Positions 20,014-29,650 of a DNA stretch of 64,000 bases are shown in pieces (positions within the stretch are counted from its first letter, which is position 1; each line of letters begins with the position of its first letter). Position numbers and translations under genes: made by a program. Under the pieces are notes generated by a model that saw only the letters and a program-made list of their open reading frames with translations, had not been told where the DNA came from and made no database searches. Source of the DNA: Pelagibacteraceae bacterium AG-390-L03 (GTDB lineage: Bacteria > Pseudomonadota > Alphaproteobacteria > Pelagibacterales > Pelagibacteraceae); assembly GCA_003279685.1 (NCBI GenBank), contig QCHA01000001.1:186001-250000 (forward strand), written 5' to 3'.

Positions 20014-20880
20014 ATGAACCAAATAAACTTATTTATTGAACTCACAAGATTGAAAAGACCCATTGGCTTCATGCTTTTGTTTTGGCCGTGTATATGGGGA
20101 CTTACAATAGTTTATGATTTTAATTCAGATTTATTAAATTATTTTTTTTATTCTGCACTTTTTCTTTCAGGATCAATACTGATGCGTTCAGCTGGATGCA
20201 TAGTTAATGACATAGCAGATAAAAATTTTGATAAAAAAGTTGAAAGAACTAAAAATAGACCTATTGCATCTGGCAAAATTTCTACAAAAATTGCATCCAT
20301 ATATGCTTTGTTTTTATGTGGTATTGCTTTTTTGGTATTAATTAATTTCAACAACTTTACGATTTTAATGGCTTTAATCTCTATGCCCTTAGCTTTTACT
20401 TATCCATTAATGAAAAGAATTACTTATTGGCCTCAATTATTTTTAGGAATTACATTTAACTATGGGATAATTTTAGCATGGATTTCAATTTCAAATGAGA
20501 TTTCAATAATACCAATTATATTTTATTTAGGAGCCATATTTTGGACACTAGGTTACGACACAATTTATGGATTTCAAGATATTAAAGACGATGAGATAAT
20601 AGGGGTAAAATCAACTTCCATAAAGTTTAAAAATGATCCAAAAAAATTTCTATTTATTTCATATTGTATTTTCATTTGCTCACTATTTTTGGTTGGAAAA
20701 ATGATGGATTTTAAGGTGTATTATTTTTTATTCATGATTATTCCAATATTACACCTGCTAGTATTTCAGGTGAAAAAATTAAATCCTGATTCATCAATCG
20801 ATTGCTTAATTAAATTTAAAAGCAATAATTTATTAGGAGTAATAATTTTGATTAATATTCTTGTTGGAAAAATAATATAA
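20014..20880 (+). CDS. ubiA: 4-hydroxybenzoate polyprenyltransferase
   Basis: This 288-residue membrane prenyltransferase attaches the isoprenoid chain to 4-hydroxybenzoate in ubiquinone synthesis. The first Asp-rich motif is VNDIADKNFDKKVERTKNRP near residue 65. The second is GYDTIYGFQDIKDDEIIGVK near 186, which fits UbiA better than heme O synthase. Nine hydrophobic segments are visible. The gene precedes the lipid A export gene by five bases, which may only reflect compaction. Confidence 0.95.
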   Translation: MNQINLFIELTRLKRPIGFMLLFWPCIWGLTIVYDFNSDLLNYFFYSALFLSGSILMRSAGCIVNDIADKNFDKKVERTKNRPIASGKISTKIASIYALFLCGIAFLVLINFNNFTILMALISMPLAFTYPLMKRITYWPQLFLGITFNYGIILAWISISNEISIIPIIFYLGAIFWTLGYDTIYGFQDIKDDEIIGVKSTSIKFKNDPKKFLFISYCIFICSLFLVGKMMDFKVYYFLFMIIPILHLLVFQVKKLNPDSSIDCLIKFKSNNLLGVIILINILVGKII

Positions 20881-20885
20881 ATAAA

Positions 20886-22628
20886 ATGATTAAATCAAAA
20901 ACATTCAAAAGACTTTACAAAGATTACACAAAAAAATTTATAGGAAAAATTTTATTAGCTGCTCTCTTTTCAGTATTAGTAGCATTAAGTACCTCGGCAA
21001 CAGCATGGCTTTTAGATCCAGCTATAGAAAAAATCTTTATTAATAAAGATCAAACTTTGATTATCCTTATCCCAATAGCAATTATTATTGCTTTTAGTGC
21101 AAAAGGTATTTCTCTTTATTTTGCAAAACTAATAATGATTAATGTATCTGAAGAAGTTAAAAAAATGTTGCAAACAGATATGCTTAGATCATTTATTAAA
21201 GCAGATACTGAAACCATAGACAGCAAACATTCCGGTAAATATATTTCAAATTTGAATTTTGATGTACATCAAATCACAAGAATGTTGGCTGAAGCATTTT
21301 TAAGTATTTTCAAAGATGGTCTCACATTAATAGGTTTACTTTGTGTCATGTTTTTTCAAAACTGGAAGCTTTCTTTAATTGCAATTATCATGATTCCACT
21401 AGCTTCGATCACTGCCAAAATTTTAGGAAAAAGAATGAATAAAATTTCAACCCAAGCACAAGAAAAATCTGGGGATTTAAATAGATACTTAATTGACCTA
21501 TTTAAAAACCATAAAATAATTAAAATTTTTCAAAGAGAAAATTATGAAAATATAAGATCTGAAGCATTTGTTAACGATTTAAAAGAAAAATCTGCAAAAA
21601 TTTCAGCTGTATATATTAGATCGGCACCGGTAATGGAAATATTAACAGGTATAATGATTGCTATTTTAATATTTTATTCTGGAAAATTAATTATAAATGG
21701 TGAAATAGCGATAAATAATTTTTTCTCTTTTCTTGCAGCTATGATGCTGGCATACCAGCCTGTAAAAACACTTACAAAAGTAAATATTGCAATCTCACAA
21801 GGTTTTGCTGGTGCAGAAAGAATCCTTCCAATTATAGATATTAACAATGAAATTAATTTAAATGAGAATAAGGATAAACTAATTTTCTCTGATGGAAATT
21901 TAATTTTTCAAAATGTTAATTTTACCTACAAATCTAATCTAGAGAATAAAGTTCTTCAAAATATTAACGCAAAATTTATTGGTGGTAAAATGACAGCATT
22001 AGTTGGTCATAGTGGATCTGGTAAATCAACATTACTAAATATGATACCAAGAATTTATGCCCCAACTGATGGAAGTATACTTTTAGATAATCAAGATATA
22101 TCAAAATTTAACTTAGCATCCCTAAGAAGTGAGATATCTATAGTAGACCAAAACACAACATTATTTGACGATACAGTTCTAAATAACATTAAATATGCCA
22201 AGCCAGAAGCAAGTAATGAAGAAGTTTTTGAGGCTGCAAAACAATCAATGTGTAAAGAATTTATTGATAATTTGGAAAATGGATATGACACAATGATTGG
22301 TGAAAATGGAGTAAAATTATCTGGTGGAGAGAAACAAAGATTATCAATAGCAAGAGCTTTCCTAAAAAAAAGTAAAATAATATTATTAGATGAAGCAACT
22401 TCATCATTAGACTCGGAAACTGAAGAAAAAATTCAAAAAGCATTAAGTGAATTGACTTTTAACAAAACTACCATCGTAATTGCACACAGGTTATCAACAA
22501 TTCTTAATTCAGATAATATATATGTTGTTGATAACGGTAAAATTATTGACTCCGGAAAACACGAAGAACTTTTAGCTCAATCAAAAGTTTATAAAAATTT
22601 TTATGAACGACAAATTAAAGAGCATTGA
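20886..22628 (+). CDS. msbA: Lipid A export ABC transporter, MsbA-like
   Basis: This 580-residue half-transporter has six membrane segments (about 1-310) fused to an ATPase. The Walker A GHSGSGKST lies near residue 374, the signature LSGGEKQR near 479, Walker B IILLDEATSSLD near 498 and the switch histidine in IAHRLST near 531. It probably flips lipid A core across the inner membrane. This is supported by waaA, lpxK and an lpxL-type gene directly downstream. The symbol is assigned from context; substrate is not provable from sequence alone. Confidence 0.88.
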   Translation: MIKSKTFKRLYKDYTKKFIGKILLAALFSVLVALSTSATAWLLDPAIEKIFINKDQTLIILIPIAIIIAFSAKGISLYFAKLIMINVSEEVKKMLQTDMLRSFIKADTETIDSKHSGKYISNLNFDVHQITRMLAEAFLSIFKDGLTLIGLLCVMFFQNWKLSLIAIIMIPLASITAKILGKRMNKISTQAQEKSGDLNRYLIDLFKNHKIIKIFQRENYENIRSEAFVNDLKEKSAKISAVYIRSAPVMEILTGIMIAILIFYSGKLIINGEIAINNFFSFLAAMMLAYQPVKTLTKVNIAISQGFAGAERILPIIDINNEINLNENKDKLIFSDGNLIFQNVNFTYKSNLENKVLQNINAKFIGGKMTALVGHSGSGKSTLLNMIPRIYAPTDGSILLDNQDISKFNLASLRSEISIVDQNTTLFDDTVLNNIKYAKPEASNEEVFEAAKQSMCKEFIDNLENGYDTMIGENGVKLSGGEKQRLSIARAFLKKSKIILLDEATSSLDSETEEKIQKALSELTFNKTTIVIAHRLSTILNSDNIYVVDNGKIIDSGKHEELLAQSKVYKNFYERQIKEH

Positions 22629-23866
22629 TGTATTTTTTTTATAGAATAATAACAAACTTTGCAATCATCATTTCACCTATAATCATTTTTTTTCGAATAT
22701 TAAAAGGTAAAGAAGATGCAAAAAGAGTTGGTGAAAAATTTTGTATTTATTCTCAAAAAAAAACTAATAAAAAGATTTGGATACATGCAGCGAGCGTTGG
22801 TGAACTAATGAGTATAGTTCCATTAATTAAAAAATTAGAAAAAAATAAAAAAATAAAAAATATTTTGGTATCAACATCAACAACTAGCTCTGCAAAAATT
22901 TTTAAAAAACTTAGATTAAAGAAAACAACCCATATATATTTTCCATTAGATAATAATTATATAGTAAAGAGATTTATTAAATATTGGCAGCCAGAAATAG
23001 CAATTTTTATAGATTCAGAAATATGGCCTAATATGATTAGAAATTTACATTTAAGTAATATTCCAATTATAATTATGAATGCAAGAATTACAAAACGAAG
23101 TTTTAATAAATGGCAGATTTTTCCAAAATTTGCTTGGCAGGTATTTAGTAAAATAACATTGGCATTGCCACAAAATTTAGAAACTTTAAAATATCTAAAA
23201 TTATTGAAAGTTAAAGAGATCAAGATAGCAGGTAATTTAAAATATTATGGTCAAAAAAATAATCAAGATCATCTAGCAAAATTATTCAAAAATAAATTCA
23301 AAAATTTTAAAGTATGGTGTGCTGCTAGTACTCATCATGATGAGGAAATATTAATTGGAAAATTACATAAAATTTTAAAAAAGAAAGAAAAAAAATTAAT
23401 TACAATTATAATTCCAAGACACATAAATCGAGCTAATCAAATTATAGATGCTCTAGATAATTTTGGTCTTAATAGCATTACACATTCTTCAAATCAAAAA
23501 CTTCGAAAAGATACTGATATATATTTGGTTGACAGTTATGGTGAGTCTTCTAAATTTTACAATTTAACAAACGTATCTTTTATTGGTGGTTCAATAATAA
23601 AACATGGTGGTCAAAATCCACTAGAAGCTGCAAGATTAGGAAATTACATAATTAGTGGTCCCAATGTTGGTAACTTCAAAGAAATATATACTTTTTTAAA
23701 TAATCTTAAAATGTCATCATCAACATCTAATATTTTAACAATGGAAAAAATAATATTAAAAAAATTAAAAGCAAAAACTAATAATAAAAATATAAAAAAA
23801 ATTATTAAAATAGGAAATGATGTTCTTGAAAAAAATTTATTTTATATAAATAAATATTTAATATGA
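22628..23866 (+). CDS. waaA: 3-deoxy-D-manno-octulosonic acid transferase
   Basis: This 412-residue GT30 glycosyltransferase adds Kdo to the lipid A precursor. It shows an N-terminal membrane anchor, the WIHAASVGELMSI motif near residue 50, FIDSEIWPNMIRNLHL near 129, and a C-terminal SFIGGSIIKHGGQNPLEAA near 318. An in-frame TTG at 22625 is possible. The ATG at 22628 is preferred because it overlaps the msbA stop as TGATG. Its end overlaps lpxK by four bases. Confidence 0.95.
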   Translation: MYFFYRIITNFAIIISPIIIFFRILKGKEDAKRVGEKFCIYSQKKTNKKIWIHAASVGELMSIVPLIKKLEKNKKIKNILVSTSTTSSAKIFKKLRLKKTTHIYFPLDNNYIVKRFIKYWQPEIAIFIDSEIWPNMIRNLHLSNIPIIIMNARITKRSFNKWQIFPKFAWQVFSKITLALPQNLETLKYLKLLKVKEIKIAGNLKYYGQKNNQDHLAKLFKNKFKNFKVWCAASTHHDEEILIGKLHKILKKKEKKLITIIIPRHINRANQIIDALDNFGLNSITHSSNQKLRKDTDIYLVDSYGESSKFYNLTNVSFIGGSIIKHGGQNPLEAARLGNYIISGPNVGNFKEIYTFLNNLKMSSSTSNILTMEKIILKKLKAKTNNKNIKKIIKIGNDVLEKNLFYINKYLI

Positions 23867-24786
23867 AATTAATCAAACCTCATTTTTGGAAAACCAAAAA
23901 CTATATTTCATTTACACTTTATCCTTTATCAGTCATTGCATATTTAATTAATATTACTAAAAAATTATCAATTAAGGAAAATTTTGAAATTAAAACCATA
24001 TGTATAGGCAATATATTTTTAGGTGGAACAGGCAAAACTTCCTTAGCAATAGAAGTAAATGAATTACTTAAAAAAAAATTCAAAACTGTATTTATAAAAA
24101 AAGATTATGAAAATCAATTTGATGAAATAAATTTATTAAATAATAAAGGAAATATCATATCATCTAATCATAGAGAAAGTGCGCTTTTATCTGCTGTAAA
24201 AAAAAAATATCAAGTAGCAATTTTAGATGATGGCTTACAACAAAAAAATATAAATTATGATTTAAAGATTGTATGTTTTAATTCAGAAAATGCTCTTGGA
24301 AATGAATATATGCTTCCAGCAGGACCTTTAAGAGAAAGCATAAATGAAATAAATAATTATGATTGTATTTTTTTAAATGGAGAGAAAAAAAATACTAAAC
24401 TCTTATCAAAGTTAAAATCTATAAATAAGGATATTAAAATTTTTGAGGGAAAATATAGACCATTAAATTTAAAAAAATTTAATTTAAAAAAAAAATATTT
24501 GATGTTTTGTGGTATTGGAAATCCACACGAATTTGAAAAAACTTTAATCAAATATAAATTTAATATTTGTGAAAAAATAATTTATCCTGATCACCACAAA
24601 CTCACTAAAACTGAACTAAAAAAGTTAAAAGATAAAGCCATAAATGAAAATTTTGTATTAATAACAACTGAAAAAGATTTTTTTCGATTAAACAAAATAG
24701 AAAGAAAAGATATTAAATTTTTAAAAATTAATTTAGAAATTAAAGATAAAAAAAACTTTGAAAAATTTCTAATATCAAAATTATGA
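23863..24786 (+). CDS. lpxK: Tetraacyldisaccharide 4'-kinase
   Basis: This 307-residue P-loop kinase phosphorylates the 4' position of the lipid A disaccharide. The N-terminal membrane-associated stretch is followed by the family Walker A ICIGNIFLGGTGKTSLA at about 46-62, ILDDGLQQKNINYDL near 119, and LPAGPLRES near 147. The gene is extremely A-rich yet intact. It overlaps waaA and the acyltransferase gene by four bases each (ATGA), so the three are probably translationally coupled. Confidence 0.95.
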   Translation: MKLIKPHFWKTKNYISFTLYPLSVIAYLINITKKLSIKENFEIKTICIGNIFLGGTGKTSLAIEVNELLKKKFKTVFIKKDYENQFDEINLLNNKGNIISSNHRESALLSAVKKKYQVAILDDGLQQKNINYDLKIVCFNSENALGNEYMLPAGPLRESINEINNYDCIFLNGEKKNTKLLSKLKSINKDIKIFEGKYRPLNLKKFNLKKKYLMFCGIGNPHEFEKTLIKYKFNICEKIIYPDHHKLTKTELKKLKDKAINENFVLITTEKDFFRLNKIERKDIKFLKINLEIKDKKNFEKFLISKL

Positions 24787-25643
24787 AAAAATTAATTTAT
24801 TTTTTAGAGTTCATTTTAATAAAAATTTTATTTATTTTGTTTCAATTAATAGGATATCGATTTGCATCAAATTTAGGTTGTTTTATTGGAAAAACAATTG
24901 GTCCAATATTTAGATCAAAAAAATTAATTATTCAAAATTTAGAAAAAGCAAATATTAAACACCGTGACAATCCAAATAAAATTGCCTCTAATGTGCTTGG
25001 TAATTATGGAAGAATTTTTGCTGAATATGTTTATTTAAAAAAATTTAGAAACAATGAGCTAAAAAAGTATATTTCAATAGATGGCTTAGAACATTTAGAA
25101 AATTTAAAAAAGAATAATAAAAAAGCAGTATTTATTTCAGGTCATTTTAATAATTTTGAACTTATGGCAATGGAAATAGAAAAAGCAGGGATAGAACTTG
25201 CAGCTATTTATAGGCCTTTAAATAATATTTTTTTAAACAAAACAATGGAAAAAATTAGAAAAGAAAATATTTGTAAAAATCAGATAAAGAAAGGAAGAGC
25301 TGGTAGCCGTGAAATAATTAAAAGTTTAATTAAAGGTAAGTCAATAGCTTTAATGATAGATCAAAGAGTTAGAGAAGGTGAAAAAGTTAATTTTTTTAAC
25401 AATTTAGCAGCAACTACAACTATACCTGCTCAATTAGTGAAAAAATACAATTGTGAAATAGTGCCTATTTATATTGAGCGAAAGAAATCAAACTATTTTA
25501 AAATTTATGTCTCAAAACCAATTAAAGTTAGTAAAACAAAATCAATCTTGGGTATTACTGAGTTTCTTAATAAAGTCCTTGAAAAAATGATTTTAAAAAA
25601 TGTTGATCAGTGGATTTGGACACATGATCGATGGAAGATTTAA
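24783..25643 (+). CDS. lpxL: Lipid A lauroyl-type acyltransferase
   Basis: This 286-residue membrane-anchored acyltransferase belongs to the LpxL/HtrB family that adds secondary acyl chains to Kdo-lipid A. The catalytic HX4E motif is visible in SGHFNNFELMAME near residue 120, followed by YRPLNN and later LMIDQRVREG near 196. One N-terminal membrane helix is present. It is the last gene of the lipid A block, and its TAA shares TTAA with the facing DUF2093 gene. Exact acyl specificity (LpxL or LpxM) cannot be told from sequence. Confidence 0.88.
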   Translation: MKKLIYFLEFILIKILFILFQLIGYRFASNLGCFIGKTIGPIFRSKKLIIQNLEKANIKHRDNPNKIASNVLGNYGRIFAEYVYLKKFRNNELKKYISIDGLEHLENLKKNNKKAVFISGHFNNFELMAMEIEKAGIELAAIYRPLNNIFLNKTMEKIRKENICKNQIKKGRAGSREIIKSLIKGKSIALMIDQRVREGEKVNFFNNLAATTTIPAQLVKKYNCEIVPIYIERKKSNYFKIYVSKPIKVSKTKSILGITEFLNKVLEKMILKNVDQWIWTHDRWKI

Positions 25644-25834
25644 ATATCCTCTTTTTCTCTTTTTATTGAAGATTCAACATAAGAAAAATAAGCCTCTTGT
25701 TTCTCAACATTCCAATAATTTAAATTTTCTAAAGGTATTATTTTTTTAGAGATAGCACAAATTACATGGTCACCTTCTTCAATAATTTGAAAATTATTAG
25801 GCATATATTTTAATTTAGCTAATTTATTTTTCAT
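25640..25834 (-). CDS. DUF2093 domain protein
   Basis: This 64-residue cytosolic protein matches the alphaproteobacterial DUF2093 pattern. It has LKYMPNNFQII at the N-terminus, then GDHVICAISKKIIPLENLNYWNVEKQEAY. The fixed Cys and the PLxxLxYWxVExQEAY core are visible. Function is unknown. In related genomes it lies beside lpxK, and here it faces the lipid A genes, which hints at a link with envelope synthesis. It starts 23 bases from purD on the other strand. Confidence 0.88.
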   Translation of the reverse strand: MKNKLAKLKYMPNNFQIIEEGDHVICAISKKIIPLENLNYWNVEKQEAYFSYVESSIKREKEDI

Positions 25835-25857
25835 TTATAAGATATATAAATATTAAT

Positions 25858-27120
25858 ATGAAAATTGCAATTATAGGTAGTGGTGGTAGAGAACACGCTT
25901 TAGCAGCAACAATATCTAAATCCTCTAAAATAAATGAAATTTTTTGTATCCCTGGAAATGCCGGAACTTCAAAAATTGCAATTAATGTTGAGCTAGATAT
26001 TAATGAATTTGATAAAGTTCATAAATTTATTAATGACAATTCTATAGATCTAGTTGTCATAGGTCCTGAACAGCCATTAGTGAATGGAATTGTAGACTAT
26101 TTAGAAAATTTTAACATAAAAGTATTTGGGCCTAACAAAATTGCTTCTCAGCTCGAAGGGTCTAAAATATTTACTAAAAAACTCTGTCAAGAGTATAACA
26201 TTCCTACTGCTAACTTTGGTATTTTTGAAAATAGAATTGATGCAAAAAAATTTTTAGAAAATTCAAATTATCCAAATGTCATTAAAGCAGATAACTTAGC
26301 TGCTGGTAAAGGAGTTTATATTTGCAATAGTAAAAAAGAAAGTTTGATAGCGGTCGAGGAAATATTTGATGGAAAATTTGGAGAAGCTAAAAATGTCCTT
26401 ATAGAAGAATTTCTTAAAGGTGAGGAGATGAGCTATTTTATAATCAGTGATGGAACCACAATTAAGAGTTTTGAAACAGCTCAAGATCACAAAAGAGTTC
26501 TTGAAGGAGACAATGGTAAAAATACTGGTGGGATGGGAGCATACTCACCTTCCAGACTAATAAATAATGAACTAGAAGATAAAATTTTAAGTAAAATTAT
26601 TAAACCTACGCTAAAAGGGCTCAAAAATCTTGGGACAGAATATAAAGGCTTTTTATATGCTGGTTTGATGATTGTTAAAAATGAACCTTATCTAATTGAA
26701 TACAATGTTAGAATGGGCGATCCAGAGTGTCAAACTATTCTTCCTAAATTAAAAACTGATTTATTAGAAATAATTGAAGCTTGCTGTGATAAAAAACTTG
26801 TAGATTTAAATATTGAGTGGACTAATAAAAAAAGTTTATGTGTTGTTTTATGTTCAAAAGGATATCCAGATACCTATCAAAAAAATATTCTAATAGATAA
26901 TCTTGAAAATTTTAATCTAGACGAAAACAATTTTATATTTCATGCTGGAACTAAAAAAGAAAACGATGAAATATATGCTATTGGTGGGCGGGTACTAAAT
27001 TTTATATCCCTCTCAGATAATTTTTTACAAGCTAGAGATGAAGTGCATCGATCTTTAAAAAAATTAGATTGGAATGGTGGATTTTATAGAAGAGATATTG
27101 GCTTTAAAGTAATTAATTAA
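25858..27120 (+). CDS. purD: Phosphoribosylamine-glycine ligase
   Basis: This 420-residue ATP-grasp enzyme catalyses the second step of de novo purine synthesis. Recognisable parts are IGSGGREHALA at the N-terminus, GPEQPLVNG near residue 73, ADNLAAGKGVYIC near 144, HKRVLEGDNGKNTGGMGAYSP near 211, and EYNVRMGDPECQTILP near 281. The length is typical. It overlaps rsmD by one base. Nothing links it to the purine catabolic genes 30 kb away apart from pathway. Confidence 0.97.
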   Translation: MKIAIIGSGGREHALAATISKSSKINEIFCIPGNAGTSKIAINVELDINEFDKVHKFINDNSIDLVVIGPEQPLVNGIVDYLENFNIKVFGPNKIASQLEGSKIFTKKLCQEYNIPTANFGIFENRIDAKKFLENSNYPNVIKADNLAAGKGVYICNSKKESLIAVEEIFDGKFGEAKNVLIEEFLKGEEMSYFIISDGTTIKSFETAQDHKRVLEGDNGKNTGGMGAYSPSRLINNELEDKILSKIIKPTLKGLKNLGTEYKGFLYAGLMIVKNEPYLIEYNVRMGDPECQTILPKLKTDLLEIIEACCDKKLVDLNIEWTNKKSLCVVLCSKGYPDTYQKNILIDNLENFNLDENNFIFHAGTKKENDEIYAIGGRVLNFISLSDNFLQARDEVHRSLKKLDWNGGFYRRDIGFKVIN

Positions 27121-27683
27121 TGAGAATTATTGGTGGCAAATTTAAGGGAAAAAAACTACTTGAACCTAATGATAGAGAAACTAGGCCTTTAAAAGATCTT
27201 ACAAAAGAATCTATATTCAACATAATTAATCATTCAAATAAGTTTTCAATCGATATAAAAAAAGCATACATTTTAGACTTATTCTCTGGAGTAGGTTCTT
27301 TTGGTATTGAATGTCTTTCTCAAGGCGCCAGTCATGTAACATTTATAGAAAAATATGAAGGAGTTTTGCCCATTCTCAAAAATAATCTAAATAATTTAAA
27401 ATCAGAAAAGAATTATGAAATTATTGAGTCTGATATTTTAAATAAGTTTAAATTTAAAAGTTTAAAATTAAGTTATGATGTAATTTTTTTAGATCCACCC
27501 TACAAAGAAAAGGCTTTAGAAAATATTCTAAATAAAATAATTGAAAATAAAATACTTAAAGATAACGGTATAATTATTATACATAGACATAAAAAAGAAA
27601 TTGATGAATTTCCAAAAAATTTTCAATTAATTGATGAAAAAAAATATGGGATTTCTAAAATTATATTTGGATCGTATTCTTAA
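27120..27683 (+). CDS. rsmD: 16S rRNA m2G966 methyltransferase
   Basis: This 187-residue SAM-dependent methyltransferase begins with the family pattern MRIIGGKFKGKKL and TRPLKDLTKESIFNII. The SAM motif DLFSGVGSFGIECLSQGA lies near residue 53, and the catalytic DPPY motif (IFLDPPYKEKAL) near 121. It methylates G966 of 16S rRNA. Its stop shares TTAA with that of pgi on the other strand. Confidence 0.94.
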   Translation: MRIIGGKFKGKKLLEPNDRETRPLKDLTKESIFNIINHSNKFSIDIKKAYILDLFSGVGSFGIECLSQGASHVTFIEKYEGVLPILKNNLNNLKSEKNYEIIESDILNKFKFKSLKLSYDVIFLDPPYKEKALENILNKIIENKILKDNGIIIIHRHKKEIDEFPKNFQLIDEKKYGISKIIFGSYS

Positions 27684-28834
27684 AGTAAAATTTTCTTAGT
27701 TTCTTTTTTTATAAGTTCAACAGCTGGTTGATCAAATGGATTGATCTTTAGAGCTTTACCAATTAATAATGTTTCAAGAATAAAAAAGCAAAAAAGTTCT
27801 CCTAGTGTTTTTTCATCTCTTTTTTTAATTTCAAAACTTCTAAATGGAATATTTTTCTTTTTAAAAACAATTTCTGTAGCTTTTTTTTGAGCATACATAA
27901 TTTGGTTAATATCTTTATATTTTAAATACTTTTGCTCTAACAAAATTGATTCATTATGAATTTTTGCAGAATTATTTTCGTGTGAATAAAAAAATGTAAA
28001 AAAATTATTCTTAAAACCATCAAGATATAATTGGATCACACTATGATTATCTTTTGGCATAACAGAAATGATAGGAAGTATACCTTTTTTTTCCTTACCA
28101 AGACTTTCAGCTACTAATTGCTGATACCAATTAAATAAATTAGTTGATTGCTCATCATAATTAATAATAATTGAGTTAAATTTTTTTGATTTTAAAAAAT
28201 AAATTGTAGCTTCTACATTTGAAACTAACGCCTTCATAAAAAATTTATTTTTCACTAAATTATTTAATTGTCTGAAGTTTTTATAATTTAGTCCCATTAA
28301 TTCCGCTGGCAACATTCCAACCTCTGATAAAACAGAGTATCTTCCTCCTATATAATTATTATGATCAACAACTTCTGCTTTTATTTTTTGCGCAAGTAAA
28401 CTTAAATAGCTTTCTTTTTTTTCTGTTATAAATAAATTTTTATCTTTCTTTTTGATTAAAATATTAGCATTTACAATAGTCTCAGTTGTATTTCCTGATT
28501 TAGATATAATTAAATTATTAAGATTTTTTTTTACTTTTTTATTTTTAAACGAATTTAAATTATCAACAAATATAAATTTTTTTTTTATTTTTTTTTTTAA
28601 AAAATCATAAATTGCTTGAGCTCCAAGAGTCGATCCTCCCATTCCTATTATTCGATAATCAAATTTTTTATTAAAATGTTTTGTACTTTTTTTACTAAAA
28701 CTATCTTTATAAGATTTTAAAAGTGAACTAATTACTTGATTTTTTTCATTTAAAATTAAGTTTAAGTTTTTTTTTACTGTAGAGTTTTTTCTTTTAACTA
28801 AAAAGTTTTTAAAACTTATATTCTTAGTAAACAT
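27680..28834 (-). CDS. pgi: Glucose-6-phosphate isomerase, short form
   Basis: This 384-residue SIS-domain protein interconverts glucose-6-phosphate and fructose-6-phosphate. Family patterns include IGMGGSTLGAQAIYDF near residue 63, ISKSGNTTETIV near 112, GGRYSVLSEVGMLPAELMG near 162 and a C-terminal NPFDQPAVELIKKETKKIL. It is much shorter than the 549-residue E. coli enzyme but retains both SIS domains, like other compact bacterial forms. It has poly-T and poly-A stretches and a lysine-rich N-terminus. It is the last gene of the ileS-lspA run. Confidence 0.9.
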   Translation of the reverse strand: MFTKNISFKNFLVKRKNSTVKKNLNLILNEKNQVISSLLKSYKDSFSKKSTKHFNKKFDYRIIGMGGSTLGAQAIYDFLKKKIKKKFIFVDNLNSFKNKKVKKNLNNLIISKSGNTTETIVNANILIKKKDKNLFITEKKESYLSLLAQKIKAEVVDHNNYIGGRYSVLSEVGMLPAELMGLNYKNFRQLNNLVKNKFFMKALVSNVEATIYFLKSKKFNSIIINYDEQSTNLFNWYQQLVAESLGKEKKGILPIISVMPKDNHSVIQLYLDGFKNNFFTFFYSHENNSAKIHNESILLEQKYLKYKDINQIMYAQKKATEIVFKKKNIPFRSFEIKKRDEKTLGELFCFFILETLLIGKALKINPFDQPAVELIKKETKKILL

Positions 28835-29154
28835 TAATTATTTTTGATTTTATCAAGTATTGACTGTTCAAAGTCTTTATCTGACTCATCAGTTTCTAAT
28901 TTTTCATTATTATTTTTTTCTCTAATTAATGACTCAATATTATTTGTTTGATCTTCTTCATCTATTTTTTCATTTGATGGGACTGGCAATTTTTCAAAGC
29001 TTGGTGGCATAGAAAGAGGAGATTTTTTTTGAACTAAGAATTCCTCAGAAGTGTTTTTATTCTGTGGATCAAATGCTTTCTCAACTGAACCACAATTTGA
29101 TAACAAAATAGCGCTTAAAATTATTAAAATTGTAGACTTAATATTTTTAATCAT
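28834..29154 (-). CDS. DUF3035 lipoprotein (BamF-like)
   Basis: This 106-residue protein has a lipoprotein signal (IILSAILLSNC, lipid-modified Cys21). A polar region with EEFLVQKKSPLSMPPSFEKLPVP matches the DUF3035 core. The rest is an acidic, low-complexity tail. Related alphaproteobacterial proteins have been reported with the outer-membrane BAM complex and lie behind lspA, as here. Its start overlaps lspA by eight bases. The BAM role is inferred from that family knowledge. Confidence 0.78.
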   Translation of the reverse strand: MIKNIKSTILIILSAILLSNCGSVEKAFDPQNKNTSEEFLVQKKSPLSMPPSFEKLPVPSNEKIDEEDQTNNIESLIREKNNNEKLETDESDKDFEQSILDKIKNN

Positions 29155-29650
29155 TTTTTGCCTTTTCAGTTTTATTATCTACTAACTCAAAAACAATCAT
29201 ACTAAATACGCCTAATGTAATAAATATATCTGATACATTGAAAATAAACCAATGAAAATTCCCAACATGAAAATCTATAAAATCAGGTACAGCATTAAAA
29301 AAGATTCTATCATGTAAATTACCTAGCGCTCCACCAACTATCATTAATAACGAATATCTCTTAAAACCATGACTTTTTAGTGACATTATAACTAATATGA
29401 CAACTATTATCGAAATTATTAAACTTAAAATATTATATAAGTACAAATCATTAAAAGAGAATAAACCAAACGCAATCCCTTTATTCCAAATTAATACAAT
29501 ATTTAAATAGGCAGAATTAAAGATATCTGATCCGAAATTATTTTTATCTAGTTGGATCACGTATATTTTTGTTAGCCTATCTAAAAAATATATTAAAGCT
29601 ACTATTGTAAGACTTATATAAAAATTTTTATTTAAAAATTTAAATATCAT
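29147..29650 (-). CDS. lspA: Lipoprotein signal peptidase (signal peptidase II)
   Basis: This 167-residue membrane aspartyl protease removes lipoprotein signal peptides. Four hydrophobic segments are present. The conserved stretches are ALIYFLDRLTK, WNKGIAFGLF near residue 55, GGALGNLHDRIFFNAVPDFIDFH near 106 with the first catalytic Asp, and FNVSDIFITLG near 137 with the second. It overlaps ileS by four bases and is followed by a lipoprotein gene that is a likely substrate. Confidence 0.96.
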   Translation of the reverse strand: MIFKFLNKNFYISLTIVALIYFLDRLTKIYVIQLDKNNFGSDIFNSAYLNIVLIWNKGIAFGLFSFNDLYLYNILSLIISIIVVILVIMSLKSHGFKRYSLLMIVGGALGNLHDRIFFNAVPDFIDFHVGNFHWFIFNVSDIFITLGVFSMIVFELVDNKTEKAKND